Position numbers and translations under genes: made by a program. 64,000 nt of DNA, taken from NCBI RefSeq assembly GCF_024622195.1, contig NZ_JANKBI010000006.1, forward strand, positions 1 to 64,000, read 5' to 3'. Below are positions 26,341 through 35,935 of the stretch, in pieces. Source of the DNA: Murimonas intestini. GTDB lineage: Bacteria; Bacillota; Clostridia; Lachnospirales; Lachnospiraceae. Under the pieces are notes generated by a model that was not told the origin of the DNA, made no database searches, and was given only the letters and a program-made list of their open reading frames with translations. Position 1 is the first letter of the stretch. Each line of letters begins with the position of its first letter.

Positions 26341-26973
26341 TCATCCTCCGATGATCTTCAGGATGTTCCTGTAAATAAATGCTTTCTCTTCCTCCATGGA
26401 GAGCTCCTCCGCCCCCAGCCCGTTGTCCAGGTAGTACCAGAAAGCCAGCACCTGGGAGAAGAGGGCATTTGCTGTACAGTGAAGAGGCAGTTCACATGAT
26501 GATGCTCCTTCCTTGACAGCCTGGTCCCGGAATTCTCTTATGAATTTCTCTACCTCGTCCTGGTATACATTACATTTTACAAACTTCTCCATGAGCTCCT
26601 GTCTCATGACTATAGCCTGCATGTGGAAGCACAGATACTGCATCCAGTTGCTTCTGCTGCCGTAATTGGCCTCAATATTGTTAAGCAGTGTATATATTTT
26701 ATCATGGAGATTGTCCTTTTCCCCTATGCCATGCACCAGAACCTGTATCTCTCTCTGTATGTGATAGAGAAGGGCTTTTGCGATTATTTCTTCCTTGCTG
26801 CTGAAATAATCATACGCCGTTCCCTTTCCGATACCTGCTTTTTTCGTGATATCCAGGACGGTGATATCATTCAGGTCCATTCCCTGGCTGATCAGCTCAC
26901 CTACAGCATCATACATGGAGATGACCTTAGGAGATGAGAGGTTAAAAAAATCCTGCAGTTCTTTTTCCAGCAT
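26341..26973 (-). CDS. TetR-family repressor of the RND exporter
   Basis: This 210-residue regulator has an N-terminal TetR helix-turn-helix (DITVLDITKKAGIGKGTAYDYFSSKEEIIAKAL, about residues 36-68) and a helical ligand domain. Its start lies just after the exporter stop with GAGGAGGAG in the exporter 3' end, so it is co-transcribed with its probable target. A near-perfect 22-bp palindrome between the exporter start and the preceding terminator is the probable operator, which would give autoregulation. Confidence 0.9.
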   Translation of the reverse strand: MLEKELQDFFNLSSPKVISMYDAVGELISQGMDLNDITVLDITKKAGIGKGTAYDYFSSKEEIIAKALLYHIQREIQVLVHGIGEKDNLHDKIYTLLNNIEANYGSRSNWMQYLCFHMQAIVMRQELMEKFVKCNVYQDEVEKFIREFRDQAVKEGASSCELPLHCTANALFSQVLAFWYYLDNGLGAEELSMEEEKAFIYRNILKIIGG

Positions 26974-26974
26974 A

Positions 26975-29900
26975 TCAGATCTCCTCCTCTGTCATATCCT
27001 TTTTCCTGTTGAATATATCATAAATACACGGCACAACAAAAAGAGTCAGAAGCGTTCCGTAAATCAAGCCGCCTATAGTTACGATCGCCATAGGCTGCAT
27101 CATATCTGCCCCCATTCCCATTCCGGCAGCCATAGTTGAAAGTCCCAGCACTGTAGTCATAGCTGTCATAATGATGGGGCGCAGCCTTGTCCTGCCCGCT
27201 TCCGCAAGCGCCGCCCTCTTTTCCATCCCTTCACGGCGCAGCTGGTTCGTATAGTCTACCAGCACGATACCGTTATTTACAATAATACCTGAGAGCATGA
27301 CAAATCCGATCATGGCGATGACGCTCACAGGGCTGCCCGTAATATAAAGGCCGAAAAGTCCACCCGTGAATGCCAGCGGTATGGTGAACATGATGATAAA
27401 AGGTGACAGCAGTGACTGGAACTGGGCAACCATGATCAGATACATGAACACAACCGCCAGGCCGAGCATCTTGAATACTTCGCCCATAGCCTCATTTATT
27501 GTCTCATCCTCTCCCGCCATCTCTACGGAATATCCCTTGGGGACATCATAATTCTTCAGCTCTTTTTCAATCTCAGCTGAAACAAGCCCTATGTTGTGGT
27601 CTTTGTCGATCTCGCCTGTCACTGTCAGATAACGTGTCTGGGCCTCCCTGCGTATTGACGTAAGCCCTTCCTTATCCTCAAATGTGACGATCTCACTAAG
27701 CGGCACGTCTTTTTCTTTGCCCCCGGCATCTTTCCCTGTAATAGTTAATTTTTTAATGTCTTCTCTTGTGAGCTCCTTATCAGTTCCGTTTACAACCATG
27801 ACAGAGTAATCTTTAGCATCCGCCGCCAGAGTGGTGGCTGATCTTGCATCAGCAAGCTTGCCCTGAAGGAGCTGGTAAACCTGGGCTGTCGTCAGCTGAT
27901 ATTTCATAGCTTTATCCTTATCAACCTTAAGCCTCAGCTCCATCTCTTTTTCTTCCACACCATCTGAGACATTTGCCACGCCTTCTGTATTTCCTACAAT
28001 AGCTGCCACATCAGCTGCTATTTCCTGAAGCTTGTCAAGCTCACGTCCTTTGATCTTAACTGAGATCCCGGAGCCGCCCAGGGCAGACATATCCATATTT
28101 GAAGTCTGGACATTTACCGTACATGCCAGGTCCTCTGTCTTCTCCAGAATCGCCTCTGTGATCTCATCATTAGTGAGTTTTTTATCTTCTTTGAGCAGCA
28201 CATACATGGTGGCTTCATTATCGCTGGAGCTGCCGCCCATCATGCTGCCTCCGCTGCCGCCTGCCATGACGCCGATATCTGTCACATCTTCAATGGTGAG
28301 AATACGCTCCATGACCTGATCAGCCATTTTCCCTGTATCCTCAAGTGTAGCTTCTTTGCCCAGCTCTATTCCCACAGATACCTGCGTACTCTCCATTTCC
28401 GGCATGAAGGCTGTTCCTCTTGAGACAGCCAGCACACCGCTCACTACAAGCAGCGCCACTGCCGCCAGAAGGACAACAGCTTTAAATCTGAGAGCCAGGG
28501 TAATGAGATGTCCGCAGCCATTCTGCAGCTTTTCAAAAAATCTGCTCTTCTTTTCAGCTGTCTTTTTCAGGAGTCCCGCACCCATCATAGGGACAAGCGT
28601 CAGCGCGATCAGAAGGCTGGCCAGCAGTGAGTAGGCGATTGTAAGACCCATATCTACAAACAGCTGTCTTGTGATCCCTTCCGTGAATATGATAGGCGCA
28701 AATACGCAGATCGTAGTCAGCGTGGAGGCAGCTATGGCTCCTGACACCTGCCTGGCCCCTTCTACCGCCGCCTTCCTGGCCGACATTCCCTGGTTCCTGA
28801 GCCTGAATATATTTTCAATTACTACGATTGAGTTATCTACCAGCATTCCTATTCCAAGAGCCAGCCCTGACAGAGAGATAATGTTCAGGCTGATCCCGCT
28901 GAAATACATGAGCACAAGCGCCGTCATGATACTGATCGGAATGGAGAAGGCGATTACTATCGTGGGCCTGATGCTCTTCAGGAACAGCAGCAGGACTATA
29001 ACTGCCAGCGCCGCACCAAAAAGCATATTCTGGAGCACGGAGCTCACCACCATATCGATATAGACTCCCTGGTCCATCAGGGTGATAATATGTGTGTTAT
29101 CCTGCTCCTCCATAATTTCCTGGAATCTGGCCTTGATCCTCTTAGATACATCGCCAGTGGAATATCCTGACTGCTTCTGCATAGTAAAGAGTATGCCTGC
29201 ATTTCCATTTATCTTGGCATAAACCTCGCCGCTGTTATCTGTCACAGTTACATCTGCCACATCCTCCAGCCTCACAGGGTTAACCCCGTCCATATGCATG
29301 TCCAGAAGCTCCAGATTCTTAAGCTCCTCTGCATCTGCCAGCTTGTCTCCCACACGCACCAGATAATCGATGCCCTCTTCTGTCACATAGCCTGCGGGCA
29401 TGCTGAAGTTCTGGGCCGCAAGGATCCCTTTTACCATATCCGCCGTGACGATATCTGTCAGGTCGGCGCTGTCATATGCTGTCTCCTTCTGGCTTTTCAG
29501 CTGTTCCTCTGCTGCGTCCAGTTCTTTTTCACCTGTCTCCAGCTTGACTTTTGTAGTTGCCATCTGGATAGACGCCGACACCTGCTGCTTATTCAGCTCT
29601 GCCACTGCCTGGGACACAGTTGATTTCCCTGATGCTATCTGGGATTTTGCGCCCTCCAGCTGCGCCTTGGCTGTATTTAACTGCTGCCTTCCTGCTTCCA
29701 GTTGGGCCTTTCCCGCTGCGATCTGCTCTCTGCCCTTATCGATCTCAGCCTGCTGCTCCGGAATCTTCTCCACGGCCTCCGCAAGCTTTTCTTTCCCCTT
29801 TGTAAGCTCAGTCCTGGCCGCTTCCAGCTCTGCTTTCTTATCCGCTATCTGGCTTTCATCGATCCCAAACTCCAAAAGGCCGGCCTGTATAGCTGCTATC

Positions 29901-31492
29901 CCCGCATCTGCCTGGGCGATCTGGGCCTGCAGCTGGGCGATATCGGCAGTCTGTCCCGGGTTGATATCCGGCATTTCCGGTACCGCAGGCATCTGCTGTG
30001 TGCCCTCCGTACTCTTCTCTGTATTACCTTCTGTGTTTCCCTCTGTGCTTCCTTCCGCCGGACTCTCTGTCATGGCCGCCGCACTGGCTGCAGAAAATCC
30101 CCCCGGAGCGTCTGCTCCCTGGGCTGAAGCATTCACAAATACAGACTGGCCGCCACTATAGCCCGATGTCATTGACATATCCGCCGCAGATGAAGTCTGG
30201 GCTTCCGGAGTTCCTTCTGTCAAAGGCTGCTGGATCTCCGGTGCTGCCTCTGTACTGTCAGGCTGAGGCGGTACCTCTATACTGCTGGGCTGGGGCAGGG
30301 CTTCTGTGCTGTCAGGCTGAAGCGTGGCTTCTGTGGCTGCCCCCGCATCAGTACTGCCTGTCTCCGGCGCTCCTGTCCCCGCATCAGGGCTTCCTGTCTC
30401 CGGCGCCCCCGTCTCCGCATCAGAGCTGCCAGTCTCCGGAGGCTGGGGCTGGCTGCCCGCTCCAAGTGCATCAAGTGTGCTCTGTGCCGCATCCCTGGCC
30501 TGACGCAGGGCACTCAACTGGCCCGGCGCCTGCTCCAGCATCTCTATGGCTGCATTTAGCTGGGCCTCCTGTGCGTTCAGCTCCTCCAGCTGGCCCGGAA
30601 GTGCATCCAGCTGCTTTTGTCCTTCATCCAGTACACTTTCCTGGCTTGTCAGAAGCCGTTCAGATGTCTCCAGCTCCTGAAGCTTTTCTGCTATTGTCTG
30701 CAGGCTGGAATCTATCTGTACTTCATTCTTAATAAGCTCAGCCTGGCCGGTACTGATCTGTCCCTGGGCGCTGGAGGTACCTGATACAAGCGCATTTTCT
30801 CCCTCCTCAAGCTGTTCTTTTCCCTCTTCGAGCCCTTTTCTCGCCTCACTCATCTCTTCCTCGGCGTCAGCAAATTTCCTGTCCAGAGATTCTGTGATCT
30901 GGCGGTTTACTTCATCAATCTTCTCCTGACGTATCACTACCCGGATCTGCTCCTCCACATTGCCTGAGGGTGTCACAGAGGCTACGCCCTCTATACTTTC
31001 CAGTTCCGGAAGTATCTTCCCCTCCACAAAATCTGTCAGCTCCGCGCTAGTCATATCGCCGGCTTCAAGGGCCGCCACCATAACAGGCATCATATCAGGA
31101 TTCAGTTTCATGATAATGGGACTGCCTATAGTATCGTCCCAGTAACCCTTGATCTGATCCAGGCTCTCCCTCATCTCGATCGTGACAGCATCCATATTGG
31201 CAGACTGGGCAAATTCCAGGATTACCGTGGACATATTTTCACTTGATACAGAAGTTACATTTTCAATATTGCTGATCGTAGCCATCGCCTGCTCCACAGG
31301 CCTGGTGACTACTGTCTCCACCTCTTCCGGGCTGGCGCCCGGGTAGGTAGTCATGACAAGTGCATAGGGCAGCGTCATGTCCGGCAGCAGATCCGTCTTC
31401 ATGCTGGTAAATGACACGATCCCAAGGATCAGCACCAGCACCACACCCACCACAACCGTATATGGACGCTTTACACTGAATTTTGATATCAT
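26975..31492 (-). CDS. RND-family exporter with large coiled-coil insertion
   Basis: This 1505-residue RND transporter (AcrB/SwrC type) is proton-driven and exports drugs, lipids or peptides. The ends are canonical: a first helix and MKTDLLPDMTLP porter start, the DN-containing helix (GLALGIGMLVDNSIVVIENI), and a second six-helix bundle near the C-terminus. Usual Gram-positive homologues are about 1050 residues. Here a roughly 480-residue insertion interrupts the first porter domain (about 195-672): a coiled coil, a Pro/Thr/Glu/Ser-rich linker with 15-residue repeats (ETGSPDAGTGAPETGS), then a second coiled coil with repeated GKxQLExG units. It is followed by the co-transcribed tetR. AGAGGAGAAG precedes the ATG. 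Confidence 0.92.
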   Translation of the reverse strand: MISKFSVKRPYTVVVGVVLVLILGIVSFTSMKTDLLPDMTLPYALVMTTYPGASPEEVETVVTRPVEQAMATISNIENVTSVSSENMSTVILEFAQSANMDAVTIEMRESLDQIKGYWDDTIGSPIIMKLNPDMMPVMVAALEAGDMTSAELTDFVEGKILPELESIEGVASVTPSGNVEEQIRVVIRQEKIDEVNRQITESLDRKFADAEEEMSEARKGLEEGKEQLEEGENALVSGTSSAQGQISTGQAELIKNEVQIDSSLQTIAEKLQELETSERLLTSQESVLDEGQKQLDALPGQLEELNAQEAQLNAAIEMLEQAPGQLSALRQARDAAQSTLDALGAGSQPQPPETGSSDAETGAPETGSPDAGTGAPETGSTDAGAATEATLQPDSTEALPQPSSIEVPPQPDSTEAAPEIQQPLTEGTPEAQTSSAADMSMTSGYSGGQSVFVNASAQGADAPGGFSAASAAAMTESPAEGSTEGNTEGNTEKSTEGTQQMPAVPEMPDINPGQTADIAQLQAQIAQADAGIAAIQAGLLEFGIDESQIADKKAELEAARTELTKGKEKLAEAVEKIPEQQAEIDKGREQIAAGKAQLEAGRQQLNTAKAQLEGAKSQIASGKSTVSQAVAELNKQQVSASIQMATTKVKLETGEKELDAAEEQLKSQKETAYDSADLTDIVTADMVKGILAAQNFSMPAGYVTEEGIDYLVRVGDKLADAEELKNLELLDMHMDGVNPVRLEDVADVTVTDNSGEVYAKINGNAGILFTMQKQSGYSTGDVSKRIKARFQEIMEEQDNTHIITLMDQGVYIDMVVSSVLQNMLFGAALAVIVLLLFLKSIRPTIVIAFSIPISIMTALVLMYFSGISLNIISLSGLALGIGMLVDNSIVVIENIFRLRNQGMSARKAAVEGARQVSGAIAASTLTTICVFAPIIFTEGITRQLFVDMGLTIAYSLLASLLIALTLVPMMGAGLLKKTAEKKSRFFEKLQNGCGHLITLALRFKAVVLLAAVALLVVSGVLAVSRGTAFMPEMESTQVSVGIELGKEATLEDTGKMADQVMERILTIEDVTDIGVMAGGSGGSMMGGSSSDNEATMYVLLKEDKKLTNDEITEAILEKTEDLACTVNVQTSNMDMSALGGSGISVKIKGRELDKLQEIAADVAAIVGNTEGVANVSDGVEEKEMELRLKVDKDKAMKYQLTTAQVYQLLQGKLADARSATTLAADAKDYSVMVVNGTDKELTREDIKKLTITGKDAGGKEKDVPLSEIVTFEDKEGLTSIRREAQTRYLTVTGEIDKDHNIGLVSAEIEKELKNYDVPKGYSVEMAGEDETINEAMGEVFKMLGLAVVFMYLIMVAQFQSLLSPFIIMFTIPLAFTGGLFGLYITGSPVSVIAMIGFVMLSGIIVNNGIVLVDYTNQLRREGMEKRAALAEAGRTRLRPIIMTAMTTVLGLSTMAAGMGMGADMMQPMAIVTIGGLIYGTLLTLFVVPCIYDIFNRKKDMTEEEI

Positions 31493-31512
31493 AATTCTTC
31501 TCCTCTATTATT

Positions 31513-31534
31513 TCCGTCCGACCGGTCGGTCGGA
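31513..31534. promoter_or_regulatory. Probable TetR operator upstream of the RND exporter
   Basis: A 22-bp palindrome with one mismatched pair has the perfect centre CCGACCGGTCGG. It lies about 21 bases before the exporter ATG, in the promoter/leader. Many TetR-family operators have this style of GACCGGTC-centred symmetry. Confidence 0.75.
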
Positions 31535-31543
31535 TGATTTTAA

Positions 31544-31573
31544 AAAGTAAAGCGGACTGCACCGCTTTACTTT
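31544..31573 (-). terminator. Terminator after engB
   Basis: The 12-bp arms AAAGTAAAGCGG and CCGCTTTACTTT have a six-base loop and are followed by TTTTT on the minus strand. It ends the clpX-lon-engB transcript just before the exporter operator. Confidence 0.85.
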
Positions 31574-31581
31574 GACTTATA

Positions 31582-32202
31582 TTAATTCTCAGAGTCTGAA
31601 ACCCCGGATGCACATTCGGGTTTGATCTTCTGTTCGATCACTTCCCATATTTCTTCCCTTCCCTGCTTAGTCTCAGCTGAGAATGGAATTACTGCAGTGC
31701 CCGGCTTTACATCAAGACCATTTTTTACCATCTTGATATGTTTTTGGATCTGGCTTCTCTTGATCTTATCCATTTTAGTGGCAATAATGATCGGCTCATA
31801 TCCATTGTACAAGATCCAGTCATACATCATTTTATCATTTGCCGAAGGCTCATGGCGTATATCTATCAGAAGAAATACTGCCTTCAGCTGCTCTGAACCG
31901 TGCAGATACCGCTCGATCAGCTTTCCCCACTGATCCTTGGCCGCCTGTGACACCTTTGCATATCCATAGCCCGGCAGATCCACCAGATACAATTCATCAT
32001 TTATATTGTAGAAATTTATTGTCTGTGTCTTACCTGGCTGTGCGCTGGTCCTGGCCAGCGATTTCCGGTTCATAAGCGCATTGATCAGTGATGATTTTCC
32101 TACATTTGACTTTCCTGCAAAAGCGACTTCCATCTTTTCATTCCTGGGAAGCACGCTTGTAATGCCGCAGACTGTCTCAAGCGCTACATTCTTTATTATC
32201 AT
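31582..32202 (-). CDS. engB: Ribosome biogenesis GTP-binding protein EngB (YsxC/YihA)
   Basis: This 206-residue small GTPase assists assembly of the large ribosomal subunit. It shows the P-loop GKSNVGKSSLIN, switch region (ARTSAQPGKTQTINFY), G3 DLPGYG and the G4 motif TKMDKI. Length and order match the family. It follows lon by 12 bases on the same strand, the usual Firmicute arrangement. Confidence 0.96.
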   Translation of the reverse strand: MIIKNVALETVCGITSVLPRNEKMEVAFAGKSNVGKSSLINALMNRKSLARTSAQPGKTQTINFYNINDELYLVDLPGYGYAKVSQAAKDQWGKLIERYLHGSEQLKAVFLLIDIRHEPSANDKMMYDWILYNGYEPIIIATKMDKIKRSQIQKHIKMVKNGLDVKPGTAVIPFSAETKQGREEIWEVIEQKIKPECASGVSDSEN

Positions 32203-32214
32203 ATCCAGATACCT

Positions 32215-34536
32215 TTACTTTCTGACAAGAGCAGCCGGCAGAACATCCTTCATAGATTCCACAAAACGGATGTCCAGACCTCTCTTGATCTCTGACGCGA
32301 TCTCTTCCACGTCCGGCCTGTTCCTGGCAGGTACAAGAACGATCTTCATGCCTGCATTTTTGGCCGCCAGCAGTTTCTCCTTGAGCCCGCCTATGGGGAG
32401 GACCCTGCCACGGAGCGTGATCTCACCCGTCATAGCTATATCTGCCCTGACCGGTATCTCCGTTATGGCAGAAAGCATGGCTGTCGCCATCGTAATTCCG
32501 GCAGAAGGTCCATCCTTCGGCACTGCTCCCTCCGGAATATGTATGTGGATGTCATTTTCCTTAAAGAACTGCCCTGTTATGCCATATTCACCGCTCACAG
32601 AACGTATATAGCTGATCCCTGTCTGCGCTGACTCCTTCATCACATCGCCGAGCTGGCCTGTCAGAAGAAACTCTCCTTTGCCGGGCATGATATTCACTTC
32701 TATTTCCAGAGTATCACCGCCCACGCTGGTCCATGCCAGCCCCCGGACAATACCTACCTCATCGGCCTTGTTCAGCATATTGACACTGTATATCTCTTTT
32801 CCCAGATATTTTGACAGGCTGTTCTCTGTCACCTTCACCTGGGCCTTTTTATTTTCCAGTATTTCCCTGGCGGCCTTGCGGCAGATATCTCCAATCCGCC
32901 TCTCCAGCCCTCTCACTCCTGCTTCCTTCGTATAGCCGGAAATGATCTTCTTCAAAGCCCCGTCACTTATAGTGAAATTTGCATTTTCCAGGCCGTGCCT
33001 CTCGATCTGCTTATCCACCAGATGTTCCTTAGCTATATGAAGCTTCTCATTTTCAGTATAGCTGGATATCTCTATCACTTCCATCCTGTCAAGGAGCGGC
33101 CTTGGGATACTCTGAATATCATTTGCAGTTGCAATAAAGAGCACCTCCGACAAGTCAATAGGTATCTCCACGTAATGGTCACGGAACTTATTATTCTGTT
33201 CAGAATCCAGTACCTCCAGCAGCGCAGAAGAAGTATCTCCCTTGTAGTCACTGCTCACCTTGTCGATCTCATCAAGGAGCATCAAGGGATTTTTAACTCC
33301 TGCCATCTTCATCCCGTTTGCGATGCGGCCCGGCATAGCACCCACATATGTCCTTCTGTGGCCTCTGATCTCTGCCTCATCCCTGACTCCGCCAAGGCTG
33401 ATCCTGACATATTTCTTATTGAGAGCTCTGGCAACTGAGCGGGCTATGGACGTTTTACCTGTACCGGGAGGTCCTACAAGACACAGGATCGGGCTGTCAC
33501 CTTTTTTAGTCAGGATACGCACAGCCAAAAATTCCAGGATGCGCTCCTTTACCTTTTCCAGTCCGTAGTGGTCCGCCTCAAGTATGTCCCTGGCATTTCT
33601 CAGGTCTTTGTTATCCTTCGACGCCTTATTCCACGGAAGCTCCAGAAGAGTCTCTATATATCCCCTGATCACTGCGCTTTCCGATGAATTATTGCCTACA
33701 TTCTTAAAACGTTCTACTTCCTTTGCTATCTTTTCCTTTACTTCCGGGGAAGCCTTTAATTTCTTCAGTTCTTCCGCAAAGTGGTCCGCATCGGAGATCG
33801 TGGTGTCCTCACCAAGTTCTTCCCTGATCACCTTGAGCTGTTCTCTTAACAGGTATTCTTTCTGGCTCTTGTCTACCTTCTCCTTCACCTTCATCTGCAG
33901 CTCTTTTTTGATCTGCATGATCTGGACTTCATTGCTGAGTATCAGACAGAGAAGCTCGTAGCGGTCGCCTAAGCTCACCGCTTCCAGAATCTTCTGCTTT
34001 TCCTCATAATGAAGGGGGATATTAATAGATACCTGGTCTATCAGTTTGTCCAGCTCCTCCAGCTCAAGGAGCTGATGAACCAGCTCCTTGCTCATTTTTG
34101 CATGTTCAATACTATATGCCTGAAAGATCTCCTTCAGATTGCGTACCATCGCCTCATAGGCCGGGCCAGTCGGAAGGCTTCCGTCATCAGCCGGGAAACA
34201 GGCGATCTCCGCTTCCAGATACCCTGCAGCCTCATCCATATCCAGGAGCTCTGCCCTGTCGGTTCCCTCCACAAGGACACGGAAAATATTTTTAGGCAGT
34301 TTAATGACCTGCCGGATCTCTGCCAGGGTTCCAATCTTATATAAATCATTTATTGCCGGCTCATGAGTATCGGGATCCCTCTGTGTCACCACAAAGATCT
34401 TCTGATCCCTCAGCATAGCCTCCTCTACAGCTTTTATCGACTTATCCCTGCTGATGTCAAAATGGACGATCATAGACGGCAGGATAGTCATCCCGCGCAG
34501 GGCAACAGCCGGTATATTTTTTAATACTTCACTCAT
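32215..34536 (-). CDS. lon: ATP-dependent protease La (Lon)
   Basis: This 773-residue LonA protease has an N-terminal substrate-binding domain, a AAA+ module (Walker A GPPGTGKTSIARS, Walker B LLDEIDK) and a C-terminal protease with the catalytic Ser in KDGPSAGITMA and Lys in GLKEKLLAAKNAG. It has no transmembrane segment, as in LonA. It degrades misfolded and regulatory proteins. The ATG overlaps the clpX stop by four bases, so the two are translationally coupled. Confidence 0.97.
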   Translation of the reverse strand: MSEVLKNIPAVALRGMTILPSMIVHFDISRDKSIKAVEEAMLRDQKIFVVTQRDPDTHEPAINDLYKIGTLAEIRQVIKLPKNIFRVLVEGTDRAELLDMDEAAGYLEAEIACFPADDGSLPTGPAYEAMVRNLKEIFQAYSIEHAKMSKELVHQLLELEELDKLIDQVSINIPLHYEEKQKILEAVSLGDRYELLCLILSNEVQIMQIKKELQMKVKEKVDKSQKEYLLREQLKVIREELGEDTTISDADHFAEELKKLKASPEVKEKIAKEVERFKNVGNNSSESAVIRGYIETLLELPWNKASKDNKDLRNARDILEADHYGLEKVKERILEFLAVRILTKKGDSPILCLVGPPGTGKTSIARSVARALNKKYVRISLGGVRDEAEIRGHRRTYVGAMPGRIANGMKMAGVKNPLMLLDEIDKVSSDYKGDTSSALLEVLDSEQNNKFRDHYVEIPIDLSEVLFIATANDIQSIPRPLLDRMEVIEISSYTENEKLHIAKEHLVDKQIERHGLENANFTISDGALKKIISGYTKEAGVRGLERRIGDICRKAAREILENKKAQVKVTENSLSKYLGKEIYSVNMLNKADEVGIVRGLAWTSVGGDTLEIEVNIMPGKGEFLLTGQLGDVMKESAQTGISYIRSVSGEYGITGQFFKENDIHIHIPEGAVPKDGPSAGITMATAMLSAITEIPVRADIAMTGEITLRGRVLPIGGLKEKLLAAKNAGMKIVLVPARNRPDVEEIASEIKRGLDIRFVESMKDVLPAALVRK

Positions 34537-35819
34537 GCAGTTTCTTCAATCCTTTTTTTCTTGACACTCCGGCCGGGCAGCAGCTCTTTATGGATCAGTT
34601 TCGGCTCTCCCGTTCCTTCAATAGTGTCTTTTGTCACAACACATTTCTCAATAGTTTCATCTGACGGCACCGTATACATGATATCCATCATGGACTTTTC
34701 CAGAATAGCTCTGAGCCCTCTGGCGCCTGTCTTTCTCTTCAGTGATTTCTCAGCCACGGCTATAAGAGCCTCATCCTCGAATTCCAGGACTACGCCGTCC
34801 ATCTCAAACAGCTTCTTGTACTGCTTCACGATAGAGTTCTTCGGCTCCTTCAATATTTTCAGCAGTGCTTCACTGTCCAGTGAATCCAGGGAAACCACCA
34901 CGGGCACACGGCCTATGATCTCAGGGATCATACCGAACTTGACAAAATCCTGGGGAAGTACCTGCTTTAACAGTTCTCCCACATTTTTATCCTTCTTATC
35001 AGCAACAGATGCATTAAAACCTATGGCTTTCTTATCCAGACGGCCCTCGATGATCTTCTCCAGGCCTTCAAATGCTCCGCCGCAGATGAAAAGAATATTT
35101 GTAGTATCAATCTGAAGCAGTTCCTGGTGCGGGTGTTTCCTGCCTCCCTGGGGCGGCACAGATGCAACCGTACCTTCCAGGATCTTCAGCAGCGCCTGCT
35201 GGACACCTTCGCCTGACACATCACGTGTAATAGACGCATTCTCAGATTTTCTTGTGATCTTGTCTATCTCATCTATATATATGATCCCATACTCAGCTCT
35301 TGGAATATCATAGTCAGCGGCCTGAATGAGCTTTAACAGGATATTTTCCACATCCTCGCCTACGTAACCGGCCTCTGTCAGAGCTGTGGCGTCTGCGATC
35401 GCAAAAGGCACATTCAGCATCTTTGCCAATGTCTGTGCCAGAAGCGTCTTACCTGAGCCTGTCGGCCCCAGCATCAGGATATTGCTCTTCTGAAGCTCCA
35501 CACCGATCTCCCTGACAGCAGTCACCCTCTTATAGTGGTTATATACTGCCACAGCCAATGCCTTCTTTGCATCATCCTGCCCGATGACATAGTCATCGAG
35601 AAAGCCTTTGATCTCTTCCGGCTTCATCAGATTGATAAAACCTTCTGTATCAATATCGTAGTCATCGTCCAGTTCTTCCTCCACGATCTCAGAGCATATT
35701 TCAATACACTCATCGCAGATATACACTCCGTCAGGACCTGCAATCAGCTTGCGGACCTGATCTTCTGATTTATTACAAAAAGAACATCTTACTTTCTGTT
35801 CTCCAATTTTCCCTGCCAT
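34533..35819 (-). CDS. clpX: ATP-dependent Clp protease ATP-binding subunit ClpX
   Basis: This 428-residue unfoldase has the N-terminal zinc finger (CSFCNKSEDQ and CDECIEIC), Walker A GPTGSGKT, Walker B IIYIDEIDK, and the ClpP-docking loop IGF near residue 270 (KKAIGFNA). It feeds substrates to ClpP, encoded about 120 bases upstream. A stem-loop lies between clpP and clpX, so part of the transcription may be independent. Confidence 0.97.
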   Translation of the reverse strand: MAGKIGEQKVRCSFCNKSEDQVRKLIAGPDGVYICDECIEICSEIVEEELDDDYDIDTEGFINLMKPEEIKGFLDDYVIGQDDAKKALAVAVYNHYKRVTAVREIGVELQKSNILMLGPTGSGKTLLAQTLAKMLNVPFAIADATALTEAGYVGEDVENILLKLIQAADYDIPRAEYGIIYIDEIDKITRKSENASITRDVSGEGVQQALLKILEGTVASVPPQGGRKHPHQELLQIDTTNILFICGGAFEGLEKIIEGRLDKKAIGFNASVADKKDKNVGELLKQVLPQDFVKFGMIPEIIGRVPVVVSLDSLDSEALLKILKEPKNSIVKQYKKLFEMDGVVLEFEDEALIAVAEKSLKRKTGARGLRAILEKSMMDIMYTVPSDETIEKCVVTKDTIEGTGEPKLIHKELLPGRSVKKKRIEETA

Positions 35820-35893
35820 TTCTTCACCTCATAAATATATTTCCTAAGGTAACCGGCCCTCATCGGCCAGTCCATTATTTCCTAAGTTGCATT

Positions 35894-35923
35894 AAGACCC
35901 CCGCCCATCTGAGCAGGAGTCTT
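35894..35923 (-). terminator. Hairpin between clpP and clpX
   Basis: AAGACCCCCGCC pairs imperfectly with GCAGGAGTCTT. On the minus strand it lies just after clpP without a long T run, so it may act as a weak terminator or an mRNA-stability hairpin. Confidence 0.45.
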
Positions 35924-35935
35924 ATCTTATGCTTA

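Noticed and set aside
29400..30161. 253-codon plus-strand frame with hydrophobic, Cys/Ser-rich product
   Set aside because: It lies antisense to the GC-rich coiled-coil and linker part of the RND gene, whose alternating codons keep the reverse frame open. There is no ribosome binding site.
30340..30460. Short tandem DNA repeats as a CRISPR or satellite
   Set aside because: They are in frame within the RND linker and encode the repeated Pro/Glu/Thr/Gly segments, so they are coding repeats.
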